A stretch of 64,000 nt of DNA. Source: Roseibium sediminis. GTDB lineage: Bacteria > Pseudomonadota > Alphaproteobacteria > Rhizobiales > Stappiaceae. Shown piece by piece: positions 17,977 to 26,918 of the stretch. How positions within the stretch are numbered: the stretch's first letter is position 1; the number at the start of each line of letters is the position of its first letter. Both the position numbers and the translations under genes were made by a program. Location: assembly GCF_008711325.1 (NCBI RefSeq), contig NZ_VXDB01000007.1, positions 62,001-126,000 on the forward strand, written 5' to 3'. The notes under the pieces were generated by a model. It had not been told where the DNA came from. It did not search any database and saw nothing but the letters and a program-made list of their open reading frames with translations.

Positions 17977-18114
17977 TCGGCGAGGAAAGAACCCGACTTG
18001 AACTTTCTGCGAAGGCCAGTTGAACTCTTCGCAAGTTGCTTGAGCTTGTCAGCGCCATGACAAACCGCTAACCCAAGCGCACGGAATTTTCTTTGCAAGA
18101 CGGGATGGACGTTC

Positions 18115-19227
18115 ATGGCTGAGCAGAAGCTGCTTCTTCTTCCGGGCGACGGTATCGGGCCGGAAATCATGGAAGAGGTCAAAAAGGTAATCGCGTGGTT
18201 CAACGCCAATGGCGGAACCAACTTTGTCACTGACGATGGCCTCGTCGGCGGATCTGCCTATGACGCGCATGGTCAGGCGATCTCCGAAGAAGACATGGCC
18301 AAGGCCATGGCTGCAGACGCTGTGATCTTTGGCGCCGTCGGCGGTCCGAAGTGGGACAGCGTTCCTTACGAGGTACGCCCGGAAGCCGGTCTCCTGCGTC
18401 TGCGCAAGGACATGCAGCTTTTTGCAAACCTGCGCCCGGCGATTTGCTATCCGGCTCTGGCCGACGCATCTTCCCTGAAGAAGCATGTGATCGAAGGCCT
18501 CGACATCCTGATCGTGCGTGAGCTGACCGGCGGCGTTTATTTCGGCGAGCCGAAGGAAATCACCGATCTCGGCAACGGCCAGAAGCGCGGTGTCGACACT
18601 CAGGTTTACGAAACCTACGAAATCGAGCGCATCTCGAAGGTTGCGTTTGAGTTGGCGCGGACCCGGAACAACAAGGTCTGTTCCATGGAAAAGCGCAATG
18701 TCATGAAGTCTGGCGTTCTATGGAACGAGGTCGTGACCCAGACCCATGGCAACGGCTACAAGGACGTTGAACTGGAGCACATGCTGGCCGATGCAGGCGG
18801 TATGCAGCTGGTTCGTTGGCCCAAGCAGTTCGACGTGATCGTCACCGACAACCTCTTCGGCGACATGCTCTCCGACGTTGCCGCCATGCTGACCGGCTCG
18901 CTTGGCATGCTGCCGTCTGCGTCGCTCGGCGCTCCGGATGCAACAACAGGCAAGCGCAAGGCGCTCTACGAGCCGGTCCACGGCTCTGCGCCGGACATTG
19001 CAGGCACGGGCGCTGCAAACCCGATCGCGATGATCGCTTCCTTCGGCATGGCGCTTCGCTATTCCTTCGAGCTGATTGACGCAGCCGACAAGCTGGACAA
19101 GGCAATCGCCAATGCTCTCGACAAGGGCCTGCGCACCAAGGACATCGCCAGCGAAGATGACAAGGTGATCAGCACCACCGAAATGGGCGATGCCATCGTT
19201 GCCGAACTGACCGCGCTGAGCGCCTGA
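18115..19227 (+). CDS. leuB: 3-isopropylmalate dehydrogenase
   Basis: The 370-residue enzyme oxidatively decarboxylates 3-isopropylmalate in leucine synthesis (NAD+, Mg2+). Motifs are [16 protein letters not shown], the substrate-binding arginines in [27 protein letters not shown], the catalytic Lys/Asp region [20 protein letters not shown] and the NAD-specific [21 protein letters not shown]. It is transcribed singly and followed by a strong terminator. Confidence 0.97.
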   Translation: MAEQKLLLLPGDGIGPEIMEEVKKVIAWFNANGGTNFVTDDGLVGGSAYDAHGQAISEEDMAKAMAADAVIFGAVGGPKWDSVPYEVRPEAGLLRLRKDMQLFANLRPAICYPALADASSLKKHVIEGLDILIVRELTGGVYFGEPKEITDLGNGQKRGVDTQVYETYEIERISKVAFELARTRNNKVCSMEKRNVMKSGVLWNEVVTQTHGNGYKDVELEHMLADAGGMQLVRWPKQFDVIVTDNLFGDMLSDVAAMLTGSLGMLPSASLGAPDATTGKRKALYEPVHGSAPDIAGTGAANPIAMIASFGMALRYSFELIDAADKLDKAIANALDKGLRTKDIASEDDKVISTTEMGDAIVAELTALSA

Positions 19228-19247
19228 TCAGTCTCAATTGCAATCAG

Positions 19248-19280
19248 GGCTGTCACCGGGTATCCCGGTGGCAGCCTTTT
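19248..19280 (+). terminator. Rho-independent terminator of leuB
   Basis: A 13-bp stem (GGCTGTCACCGGG/CCCGGTGGCAGCC, one G-T pair) with a 3-nt loop TAT is followed by TTTT, 20 bp after the leuB stop. It rules out an upstream start for the next gene. Confidence 0.88.
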
Positions 19281-19300
19281 CGTTTCGAACCGGACATCAT

Positions 19301-19717
19301 ATGAGCGACCTTCTCGGCCCTTTTCTCGGCACCTGGATACTGGATACGGAAGAAAGCCATTTCGAGCAGGGCGAGCCGCCCAAAAGCGCCACGATGAAAA
19401 TCGAGGACAATTTCGGCATGGCGCGGTTCTCGATGAACCAGGTCAGCCAGGACGGTGAAATCACCAATGACGATTTTGAGGCCCTCCCCGATGGCCCGGA
19501 AGTCAAGCTGAGCAAGAGCGGTCTGGTGGACGCCATGCGTCTTGTATTCGACGGGGATCGCAAGCTTGTTTCAGAAGCCCGCCGCGGGCCGCTGACGATC
19601 ATGAAGGCGGAACGGGAGCTTTCGGATGATGGCATAACGCTGACCGTCACGCAGACCGTCCACCTCGTCGACGTCGCGTCCTTCACGAATATTTCTGTCT
19701 ACAAGCGCGCACAATAA
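19301..19717 (+). CDS. Hypothetical protein, lipocalin-like beta-barrel possible
   Basis: This 138-residue protein begins SDLLGPFLGTWILDTEESHFEQG; the G-x-W opening and alternating strands (TMKIEDNFGMARFSM, MRLVFDGDRKLVSEA, ITLTVTQTVHL) recall small lipocalin or DUF1579-like barrels, but I do not recognise the family. It has no signal peptide or membrane segment. ATG 19301 is chosen because the leuB terminator occupies the sequence upstream. The VOC gene starts 3 bp after its stop, so the two are probably co-transcribed. Confidence 0.7.
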   Translation: MSDLLGPFLGTWILDTEESHFEQGEPPKSATMKIEDNFGMARFSMNQVSQDGEITNDDFEALPDGPEVKLSKSGLVDAMRLVFDGDRKLVSEARRGPLTIMKAERELSDDGITLTVTQTVHLVDVASFTNISVYKRAQ

Positions 19718-19720
19718 CCG

Positions 19721-20116
19721 ATGGCAGCGCGGCAGTTTCTTTCTGCAGTTTCGGTCATCGTGCCAGACTACGATCAGGCCTTGGCCTTCTACGTTGGTAC
19801 GCTCGGATTCGAACTGATTGAAGACACCCGGCTGTCTGACGAAAAGCGCTGGGTTCTTGTCGCGCCACCCGGCAGTACCGAATGCCGTTTGTTGTTGGCG
19901 CGTGCAGACGGGTCGGAGCAAAGGGCCGCAATTGGCAACCAGACGGGTGGCAGGGTGTTCCTGTTTCTTCAGACGGATAACTTTGCCCGCGATCATGTGA
20001 CAATGCTTGGCAAGGGCATCAATTTCCTCGAAGAGCCCCGCACCGAAGCCTATGGGACAGTCGCCGTTTTTCAGGACCCATTTGGCAACAAGTGGGATCT
20101 CATCCAGCCAGCCTGA
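19721..20116 (+). CDS. VOC family (glyoxalase/dioxygenase fold) protein
   Basis: The 131-residue protein has paired beta-alpha-beta-beta-beta modules: VSVIVPDYDQALAFYVGTLGFELIED at the start, WVLVAPPG, and FQDPFGNKWDLIQPA at the end, a classic VOC closing motif. Several metal-ligand positions are not obvious, so it could be catalytic or a binding protein. It follows the lipocalin-like gene at 3 bp. Confidence 0.85.
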   Translation: MAARQFLSAVSVIVPDYDQALAFYVGTLGFELIEDTRLSDEKRWVLVAPPGSTECRLLLARADGSEQRAAIGNQTGGRVFLFLQTDNFARDHVTMLGKGINFLEEPRTEAYGTVAVFQDPFGNKWDLIQPA

Positions 20117-20481
20117 GCCCGTTCTGCGAGCGTACCAAGACATGGCAGGCAAACCCAAATAGTCCGCCACAAACTTTAGGGCAGCTACTCTCCCAGCCAT
20201 CGTTTTCTTCCTGCCAGGATGCGAAGAGATCGGCACCCCCAAGTGGTTGAACCTTAAAAACTCCGGGCATGAACAAAATTGGGCAAAAACTGTCCTTGGC
20301 CCAAATAGCTCTACACTACGACATCAGAAACCACAGACATGTAGAGACAAGCATGATCCAGAGTACCATTTTAATGATACTTTAGGTGATTGTAGCCTTT
20401 TCCGGCAATGACACGCCGGTTTTGCCCTTGTCATAAGCCACAAGTATGACAATGCTGCTTCCCGACAAAACGGGAGGACGC
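20117..20481 (+). other. Intergenic region with hairpin before the PLP/M24/EutA-like cassette
   Basis: These 365 bp contain no convincing gene. A terminator-like hairpin CCGGC-(8 nt)-GCCGG followed by TTTTG lies at 20402-20423, about 60 bp before the cassette start, and could terminate read-through or attenuate the cassette. A 17-codon hydrophobic minus-strand frame near 20321-20374 has no ribosome site. Confidence 0.45.
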
Positions 20482-21564
20482 ATGAAGGTCGTGAAGAACC
20501 GCTGGCGAGGTATCGGCCTTCCGGCGCAAGAAGGCTTGGCGCCGGAGGAGATCTCAACCTCTGCCAATTCTGCATTCACACTGTTTGCGGCTTGCCCTCG
20601 GACAATGACAACGCCATTGGTCGAACGCCCTGACATTGCAGGCGAGCTCGGTGTTGCAACGCTTCACATCAAGGACGAACGCGCTCGCATGGGGCTTGGC
20701 AGCTTCAAGGCGCTTGGCGCGGCCTATGCGATTGCCCGGGAAGCGGACGCCCGTGTGCGCGACGGCAGGGCGAAAACCCATGAGAGCGCACTGATCGGCC
20801 AGACATTTGCCTGTGCTAGTGCCGGAAATCACGGCCTCTCCCTTGCTGCAGGCGCACCTGTCTTCGGCGCCAAGGCCGTCGTCTTCATTGCCGAAACGGT
20901 GCCGGAGGCCTTCGCGGAACGCCTGCGAGCAAAAGGCGCCGACGTTGTGCGAGCCGGAGCCACTTACGAGGACAGCATTGCCGCCGCAGAAAAGATGTCT
21001 GTAGACAACAGCTGGCATTTCCTTCCCGACGGCACGTGGCTTGGCCAAACCGCAGCGGGCAAAGCGGTGATGGAGGGATATCTGGTGATGGGCGAGGAAA
21101 TCGCAAACCAGATCCCGCAAGCGCCTACCCATGTCTTCCTGCAGGCCGGTGTCGGGGGGCTTGCCGCCGCCGGAGCAATCAGCGCGCGGGCAAAATGGGG
21201 GGATGATGTCACCATCATCGTCATAGAGCCGGAGGCAGCACCTGCGCTTCAGGCCAGCATAGAGGCCGGTGGGCCTGTCACGACAACAGGGCCAGTTTCC
21301 AATATGGGTCGGCTGGACTGCAAGGAACCCTCACATCTGGCGCTGAAACTGCTGGCAAGAGAAGCGGACTGGTTCGTGACGATAACCGACGCCGATGCTG
21401 CAGGCTGCGTCGATTGGCTTGCGGGCAAAGAACTGGCGACCACGCCATCCGGAGGAGCCGGAATTGCCGGTCTGAAGTGTCTCGCCGCCGTCTCCAGCGA
21501 TGTCGGGTTAGCCCCCACATCCCGTATCCTGTGTTACCTGTCCGAAGGTCCTGAAGATGGTTGA
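20482..21564 (+). CDS. PLP-dependent diaminopropionate ammonia-lyase-like enzyme
   Basis: A fold-type II PLP enzyme (threonine dehydratase superfamily). The PLP lysine is K76 in GLGSFKALGAAYA, the phosphate-binding loop is near VGGLAAAGAIS, and CASAGNHGLSLAAGA matches the diaminopropionate ammonia-lyase (YgeX) branch. It probably deaminates a 2,3-diamino or hydroxy-amino acid; EutB of ectoine degradation is a distant relative. ATG 20482 (360 residues) has GGGAGGA just upstream. Its stop overlaps the M24 start by 8 bp. Confidence 0.85.
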   Translation: MKVVKNRWRGIGLPAQEGLAPEEISTSANSAFTLFAACPRTMTTPLVERPDIAGELGVATLHIKDERARMGLGSFKALGAAYAIAREADARVRDGRAKTHESALIGQTFACASAGNHGLSLAAGAPVFGAKAVVFIAETVPEAFAERLRAKGADVVRAGATYEDSIAAAEKMSVDNSWHFLPDGTWLGQTAAGKAVMEGYLVMGEEIANQIPQAPTHVFLQAGVGGLAAAGAISARAKWGDDVTIIVIEPEAAPALQASIEAGGPVTTTGPVSNMGRLDCKEPSHLALKLLAREADWFVTITDADAAGCVDWLAGKELATTPSGGAGIAGLKCLAAVSSDVGLAPTSRILCYLSEGPEDG

Positions 21565-22693
21565 GCCTGATTTCCCGGAAGCCGAGTTCTCTGCCAGAAC
21601 CGAACGGGCGCAAAAGGCAATGGCCGCTGAAGGGCTGGACGCGCTTTTGTTCACCACAGAGGCGGAAGTTCGCTATTTCTCGGGCTTTAGAACCCTGTTC
21701 TGGCAAAGCCCGGCCCGGCCATGGTTCCTGATCGTCCCCGCAAAGGGGAAGCCGATCGCCGTCATTCCGACCATCGGCGCGCATTTGATGGCATCGACCT
21801 GGCTGGACGACATCCGCACCTTCAGCGCTCCCCACCCGGAAGACGAAGGCATCTCGCTGCTTCGAGACGTGCTGGCCGGATACGCTCGGATCGGCATGCC
21901 GATGGGACGCGAAAGCACGTTGCGCATGCCGCTCGCCGACTTCGAGAACCTTCGCTCTGGCCTGCCACATGTCGAGTTCGTCAACGCGACCCAGCTTGTT
22001 CAGGCACTCCGCCACATCAAGTCAGAGGCGGAGATTGCAACCTTGAAGGAAATCTGCGGCATTGCCTCGCGAAGCTTTCAAAATGCGCCGAACCTCTTTC
22101 ATGCAGGCCAGTCCCTGTCAGATGTCTTCCGCACCTTCAAGATCGAGCTGCTACGGCGCGGGGCTGATGATGTGCCCTATCTCGTTGGAGGCGCCGGGAG
22201 GGGGGGCTATGAGGATGTGATCTCGCCTCCGACCTGCCGTCCGCTGGAACGCGGCGACGTTCTGATGCTCGATACAGGCGCGACGAAAAACGGATATTTC
22301 TGCGACTTCGATCGCAATTTCGCGATTGGCCCGGCAACAGAAGAGGTTCGTCAGGCCCATCGAAAACTGGTGGCTGCCGTTCTCGAAGCTGCAGCGATTG
22401 CAAGACCGGGAAAGACCTGCGCTGATCTCTTCACCACGATGGCGGACGTGCTCGGCCAGAGCGATGGGGATGTCGGGCGCATGGGCCATGGTCTTGGCAT
22501 GCAACTCACCGAGACGCCCTCAATAACCGGTTTTGATACAACGGTCTTGCAGGAGCGTATGGTGCTCACGCTCGAACCCAGCATTCAACTCGCCAACGGC
22601 AAGATGATGGTGCATGAGGAAAACATTGTCATTCGCGACGGCGAAGCCGAGTTTCTCAGCACGCCGGTCCATTCAGAGATACCCGTGATCTGA
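21557..22693 (+). CDS. M24 family metallopeptidase (Xaa-Pro peptidase / DoeA-EutD-like)
   Basis: The 378-residue protein has a creatinase-type N-terminal domain and a pita-bread C-terminal domain with all five metal ligands: D239 (LDTGA), D250 (CDFDR), H311 (GHGLGM), E340 (LTLEPS) and E354 or E355 (HEENIV). This family includes prolidases, creatinase and ectoine hydrolase DoeA/EutD. The neighbours suggest hydrolysis of a small cyclic or N-substituted amino acid rather than a dipeptide. It overlaps the PLP gene by 8 bp. Confidence 0.87.
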   Translation: MVEPDFPEAEFSARTERAQKAMAAEGLDALLFTTEAEVRYFSGFRTLFWQSPARPWFLIVPAKGKPIAVIPTIGAHLMASTWLDDIRTFSAPHPEDEGISLLRDVLAGYARIGMPMGRESTLRMPLADFENLRSGLPHVEFVNATQLVQALRHIKSEAEIATLKEICGIASRSFQNAPNLFHAGQSLSDVFRTFKIELLRRGADDVPYLVGGAGRGGYEDVISPPTCRPLERGDVLMLDTGATKNGYFCDFDRNFAIGPATEEVRQAHRKLVAAVLEAAAIARPGKTCADLFTTMADVLGQSDGDVGRMGHGLGMQLTETPSITGFDTTVLQERMVLTLEPSIQLANGKMMVHEENIVIRDGEAEFLSTPVHSEIPVI

Positions 22694-22735
22694 CAAAAGC
22701 GAGCGAAACCGGCGCATCCGTGAAGGAGCAGGACA

Positions 22736-23479
22736 ATGAAACTGGCATTCGACTGTGACGACGGATCCTCGGCGAAAGCCGCGCTCGGCCTGATCGTGCT
22801 GAAGGCAGACGAGACCATCGAGCGGGAACTTGCTCCCCTGTTTCGGGATGACGGCGTCACCCTGTTCCATGCCCGTATCGAAAGCGCACCGGAAGTCACG
22901 CCTGAAACCCTTCTCCAGATGAAAGAACGGCTGGCCGAAACGTCAGCTCTCTTTCCCGCCGAACGTCCGATGGACGTGATCGCCTATGCCTGCACATCCG
23001 GCGCCACCGTCATAGGCAGCCGGGAAGTGGAGCGGCAAATTCAAAAGGCCTTTCCCTCAGCCAAGGTGACCAATCCGGCAGAAGCGATCATTGCCGCCTG
23101 CCATCATCTGGGTGTCAGGCGTATCGGCCTTGTCTCTCCGTATGTTGCAGAGGTCTCGGATGCATTGTGCGCCCTTCTGGCGGAAAACGGCATCGAGACG
23201 CCAATGGTTGGTTCATTCGAACAGGCAGAGGAAGCGGTAGTCGCGCGCATTGCCCTTCATTCGGTCGAGGAAGCCGTCTGCCAAATCGGGGCGTCCGATG
23301 AGGTAGAAGCGGTTTTTGCCTCCTGTACGAACCTGCGGACTTTATCTGTCATTCCGGCCTGTGAGGCGCGGATCGGCAAGCCTGTGCTGAGTTCAAATCT
23401 TGCGCTTGCATGGCACATGCGCCGCCTTGCCGGTCTTTCAACCCGCGAGGCCTGCCCCGGCAAACTCTTTGCCAGCTGA
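22736..23479 (+). CDS. Asp/Glu racemase superfamily protein (maleate isomerase / EutA-like)
   Basis: The 247-residue protein has the two catalytic cysteines of the superfamily, C86 (YACTSGATVIG) and C196 (FASCTNLRTL), in symmetric half-domains, with a G-V-R-RIGLVSPY motif typical of the maleate isomerase / arylmalonate decarboxylase / EutA branch. GGAG precedes the start at about 7 nt. It is third in the cassette, 42 bp after the M24 gene. Its reaction (isomerisation, racemisation or decarboxylation) cannot be read from sequence. Confidence 0.86.
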   Translation: MKLAFDCDDGSSAKAALGLIVLKADETIERELAPLFRDDGVTLFHARIESAPEVTPETLLQMKERLAETSALFPAERPMDVIAYACTSGATVIGSREVERQIQKAFPSAKVTNPAEAIIAACHHLGVRRIGLVSPYVAEVSDALCALLAENGIETPMVGSFEQAEEAVVARIALHSVEEAVCQIGASDEVEAVFASCTNLRTLSVIPACEARIGKPVLSSNLALAWHMRRLAGLSTREACPGKLFAS

Positions 23480-23607
23480 ACCGGTTGAGCCAAAATTCAC
23501 GAGGGGCGACGAAAGCTCAAGGCGTTAAGTACTTATTGCGTGTTGACTTCCGGCCATTTCCGCGCAAAAAGACGCCGTCTTACAGTTTCTGAAGAATGCG
23601 ACACACC

Positions 23608-23751
23608 ATGAACCGGCTCGGTGCAGACATCCTGACCGTCATGAAAATGGCCATCCGCAGCGCAACCTTTGCGCCGGTGAGCACCCGTGCGCGCACTCGC
23701 AAGGTCACTTCGACCAAACGCTTCACGAAAACCACCAAGACCACCGCTTGA
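23608..23751 (+). CDS. Possible small basic protein (47 residues)
   Basis: An ATG-to-TGA frame of 47 codons lies in the 380-bp gap between the EutA-like gene and asd. It encodes MNRLGADILTVMKMAIRSA followed by a very basic Arg/Lys/Thr tail (RARTRKV, TKRFTKTTKTT). There is no good ribosome site (only GAAG upstream) and I do not recognise a family. It could be a real small protein or chance; I see nothing else in the gap. Confidence 0.3.
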   Translation: MNRLGADILTVMKMAIRSATFAPVSTRARTRKVTSTKRFTKTTKTTA

Positions 23752-23859
23752 CGGTACCGCTCGTCCCGCACTCCCCGGGGATGGGGGGTGCCGAGAGGCC
23801 CGGCTGCGCATTCAATACAGCAGCGGGCGGAGCGGGGAGACGGACGAGGATCAGACGAA

Positions 23860-24894
23860 ATGGGTTACAAGATTGCAATTGCCGGCGCGACGGGAAATGT
23901 CGGGCGCGAAATGCTCGATATTCTGGCTGAACGCGGTTTTCCGGCAGATGAGGTCGTGGCACTGGCTTCCCGCCGCTCCCAGGGCACCGAAGTTTCCTTC
24001 GGCGACAAGACGCTGAAGGTAAAGGCTATGGAGAACTATGATTTCTCCGACACCGACATCTGCCTCATGTCTGCCGGTGGTGCTGTCTCCAAGGAATGGT
24101 CCCCGAAGATCGGTGCCAAGGGGTGCGTTGTCATCGACAACTCCTCTGCGTGGCGTTACGACTCTGACGTGCCGTTGATCGTTCCGGAAGTGAACGCGGA
24201 TGCGGTTGCCGGCTTCTCCAAGAAGAACATCATCGCCAACCCGAATTGCTCCACTGCGCAGCTGGTTGTGGCCCTGAAGCCGCTCCATGATGTCGCCAAG
24301 ATCAAGCGCGTTGTCGTTTCCACCTACCAGTCCGTTTCCGGCGGTGGCAAGGATGCGATGGAAGAACTGTTCAACCAGACCCGCGCCGTCTTCGTGAACG
24401 ATCCGATCGAACCGCAGAAGTTCACCAAGCGGATCGCCTTCAACGTCATTCCGCATATCGACAGCTTCATGGAAGACGGCTACACGAAGGAAGAGTGGAA
24501 GGTTCTTGCCGAGACCAAGAAGATGCTCGACCCGAAGATCAAGGTCACCTGCACCGCCGTGCGTGTTCCGGTCTTTGTCGGCCACTCCGAAAGCGTCAAC
24601 ATCGAGTTCGAAAACCCGATCACTGCAGACCAGGCGCGCGACATCCTGCGCGAGGCTCCGGGTTGCCTTGTCATCGACAAGCATGAAGACGGCGGCTATA
24701 TCACGCCTTACGAGAGCGCTGGCGAAGACGCGACCTACATCTCCCGTATCCGCGAAGATGCGACGGTCGAAAACGGCCTCAACATGTGGGTTGTTTCCGA
24801 CAACCTGCGCAAGGGCGCAGCGCTTAACGCCGTTCAGATCGCCGAGGTTCTGGTCAACCGTGGCCTGATCAAGCCGAAGGCACAGGCTGCCTGA
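23860..24894 (+). CDS. asd: Aspartate-semialdehyde dehydrogenase
   Basis: The 344-residue cytoplasmic enzyme reduces aspartyl phosphate to the semialdehyde, feeding lysine, diaminopimelate, methionine and threonine synthesis. Motifs are IAGATGNVGREML (NADP loop), the catalytic cysteine in ANPNCSTAQL, TYQSVSGGGKDAMEEL and the active-site His region RVPVFVGHSESVN. ATG 23860 is chosen: GAGGA lies upstream and the product then begins GYKIAIAGATG. A terminator follows. Confidence 0.97.
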   Translation: MGYKIAIAGATGNVGREMLDILAERGFPADEVVALASRRSQGTEVSFGDKTLKVKAMENYDFSDTDICLMSAGGAVSKEWSPKIGAKGCVVIDNSSAWRYDSDVPLIVPEVNADAVAGFSKKNIIANPNCSTAQLVVALKPLHDVAKIKRVVVSTYQSVSGGGKDAMEELFNQTRAVFVNDPIEPQKFTKRIAFNVIPHIDSFMEDGYTKEEWKVLAETKKMLDPKIKVTCTAVRVPVFVGHSESVNIEFENPITADQARDILREAPGCLVIDKHEDGGYITPYESAGEDATYISRIREDATVENGLNMWVVSDNLRKGAALNAVQIAEVLVNRGLIKPKAQAA

Positions 24895-24906
24895 TCTGAC
24901 GATCTC

Positions 24907-24946
24907 GCACCACGCGCCTGATTTTTCAGCGCGTGGTGCCTTTCTT
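24907..24946 (+). terminator. Rho-independent terminator of asd
   Basis: An 11-bp perfect stem GCACCACGCGC/GCGCGTGGTGC with an 11-nt loop is followed by CTTTCTT, starting 12 bp after the asd stop. Confidence 0.85.
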
Positions 24947-25114
24947 ATTGATTTTCCTGTCCTTTGGTCCACATGATCCGGCAAGTCTGCCGGACGTGAA
25001 CCCGTCTACAGCCCTTTCCATTTGCCGACCTCACCCGCATTTTGCGTGTGACTATGCGGCCTCAACGCACTCGACAACAGCCCTTGATGACAATGTCCGG
25101 GAGGGGACAGGCTC

Positions 25115-26008
25115 ATGTTGGTCTACGAGCTCGCGGCTCTTGCCGCTGCCACCTGCTGGGCACTGACCGGCATCATTTCCGCCGGACCATCGCAGGCTCT
25201 CGGGGCAATTGCCTTCAACCGGCTGCGCATGGCGCTGGTCTTCGTGATGTTGACTGCCTATGTCGCCGTCACAACGGGCTGGGGCTCGATTAACGAAACA
25301 TCCGCCCTCCTTCTTGCCGCGTCCGGCTTCATCGGCATTTACATGGGCGACACCGCCCTGTTCCTGACACTCAACCGCCTCGGCCCACGCCGGACGGCCA
25401 TGGTGTTTTCGCTGAATGCGCCGATGTCTGCCATTCTCGGCTTTCTGTTTCTTGGCGAACGTCTCGGACCATGGCAGCTGCTTGGCATTGCCCTCACCTT
25501 TCTGGGCGTGCTGCTCGCCATTCGCTTCGGCAAGCGCAAGTCACAGCTTCACAAGTGGGAGGAAATTCGAGGACCGCTCTGGGTGGGCATCTGTCTTGGC
25601 CTGCTGGCGGCGCTGTCGCAGTCCGTCGGCTCGCTCATTGCGCGTCCGGTGATGGCAACCGGCGTGGACCCTGTCGCGGCATCCACAATCCGCGTTGGCA
25701 TAGCCGCGCTTTGCCTGTCGCTCATGATGCTGTTGCCGTTCAAGCGCTTGAAACCTGCCGGACCCGTAACCCTGAAAATCGCCGGCATCGTAGCCTTTTC
25801 AGGCCTTTTGGGCATGGGGCTTGGGATGACCTTGGTGCTCTTTGCGCTTTCGGGCGGCGAAGTCGGCATCATCGCAACGCTGTCAGCAACAACACCGGTA
25901 ATCCTGCTCCCGCTCCTGTGGTGGCGCACCGGCGAAATGCCCGCGCTCGGTGCATGGGCCGGAGCTGCCCTTGTCGTCTGCGGCTGTGCGCTGCTCTTTA
26001 CGACCTGA
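25115..26008 (+). CDS. EamA/DMT family transporter
   Basis: The 297-residue membrane protein has ten predicted segments in two EamA repeats. The first repeat closes with GFLFLGERLGPWQLLGIALTFLGVLLAI and the second with LLWWRTGEMPALGAWAGAALVVCGCALL. DMT permeases export amino acids or other metabolites; the substrate is not predictable. It is convergent with a TSUP gene (9 bp between stops) and alone on its strand. Confidence 0.9.
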   Translation: MLVYELAALAAATCWALTGIISAGPSQALGAIAFNRLRMALVFVMLTAYVAVTTGWGSINETSALLLAASGFIGIYMGDTALFLTLNRLGPRRTAMVFSLNAPMSAILGFLFLGERLGPWQLLGIALTFLGVLLAIRFGKRKSQLHKWEEIRGPLWVGICLGLLAALSQSVGSLIARPVMATGVDPVAASTIRVGIAALCLSLMMLLPFKRLKPAGPVTLKIAGIVAFSGLLGMGLGMTLVLFALSGGEVGIIATLSATTPVILLPLLWWRTGEMPALGAWAGAALVVCGCALLFTT

Positions 26009-26017
26009 GAAGGCCGT

Positions 26018-26809
26018 TCAAAGTCCCAGCCACACCCGCAGCGGAAAATCTGCTTCCAGAATAAGCTTGGTTGCCATGGCAATGCAGGAGAGCACCAGAA
26101 GCGGGCGGATGACCCTGGAGCCGTTCTTCATGGCAACGCGCGAGCCAACCTGCGCGCCGATGAACTGGGCCAGACCCATCAAGAGGCCAATCTTCCAGAG
26201 AACCGCCCCATTGATGAAGAAGACGGCGAAGCCTCCAAGGTTGGACGCAAAATTGAGAACCTTCGTATGCGCCGTTGCTTTCAGGATGCCGAACCCGGCG
26301 AGACTGACAAAGGCGAACATGAAAAAGGACCCGGTGCCGGGTCCAAACAGACCATCATAAAGACCGATCAGCGGAACCGCCGTCAGCGAGAAGACAAAGA
26401 GGCTGATACGCGGGTGGCGCTCGATGCTGCCGATATCCGGCTTCAGGGCAAAATAGATCGCGATGGCAATCAGGATAATCGGCAGCCCCCCGCGCAGGAT
26501 CTCGATGGGCAGATACGTTGCCACCATCGCCCCGAGCACGGCGCCCACAAAGGAGACCAGCGCCATCGGCCAGATCATCCTCAGGTCCACATGTCCCTTT
26601 CGCGCATAGGCAATCGTCGCGGACCCGGACCCGAACAGGGCCTGCAGCTTGGACGTTCCAAGCACGTCGAGTGGTGGCAGGCCGGTCATCAAGAGCGCCG
26701 GAATGGCAATCAGTCCGCCGCCGCCGGCAATGGAGTCGACAAACCCGGCAACAAAGGCCACGACAAAGAGAAACGCCAGAAGGTGAAAGGCGAGATCGAA
26801 TTCAGGCAA
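26018..26809 (-). CDS. TSUP family membrane transporter (TauE/SafE)
   Basis: The 263-residue protein has about eight membrane helices and the TSUP signatures GFVDSIAGGGGLIAIPALL near the N-terminus and GLYDGLFGPGTGSFFMFAF in the second half. It probably moves an organosulfur or sulfite-like anion. The predicted start is TTG at 26809, without a clear ribosome site, so the N-terminus could be a few residues off. It is only distantly similar to the other TSUP gene at 17.2 kb. Confidence 0.88.
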   Translation of the reverse strand: MPEFDLAFHLLAFLFVVAFVAGFVDSIAGGGGLIAIPALLMTGLPPLDVLGTSKLQALFGSGSATIAYARKGHVDLRMIWPMALVSFVGAVLGAMVATYLPIEILRGGLPIILIAIAIYFALKPDIGSIERHPRISLFVFSLTAVPLIGLYDGLFGPGTGSFFMFAFVSLAGFGILKATAHTKVLNFASNLGGFAVFFINGAVLWKIGLLMGLAQFIGAQVGSRVAMKNGSRVIRPLLVLSCIAMATKLILEADFPLRVWLGL

Positions 26810-26918
26810 GATGTGAGACCGTTCAGATCGGAGACAGGCAAGACCTGCGTCTGAGGTCGCAAGATCTTGCCGGAGGGGTGTCTCTCCTTACGCCTCTTTT
26901 CGCAGGAAATCCAGCGCC

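Noticed and set aside
20321-20374. 17-codon hydrophobic minus-strand peptide frame
   Set aside because: No ribosome site, short enough to occur by chance, and next to a terminator-like hairpin on the other strand.
23851-24984. 377-residue minus-strand frame opposite asd
   Set aside because: Shadow of the complete asd gene.
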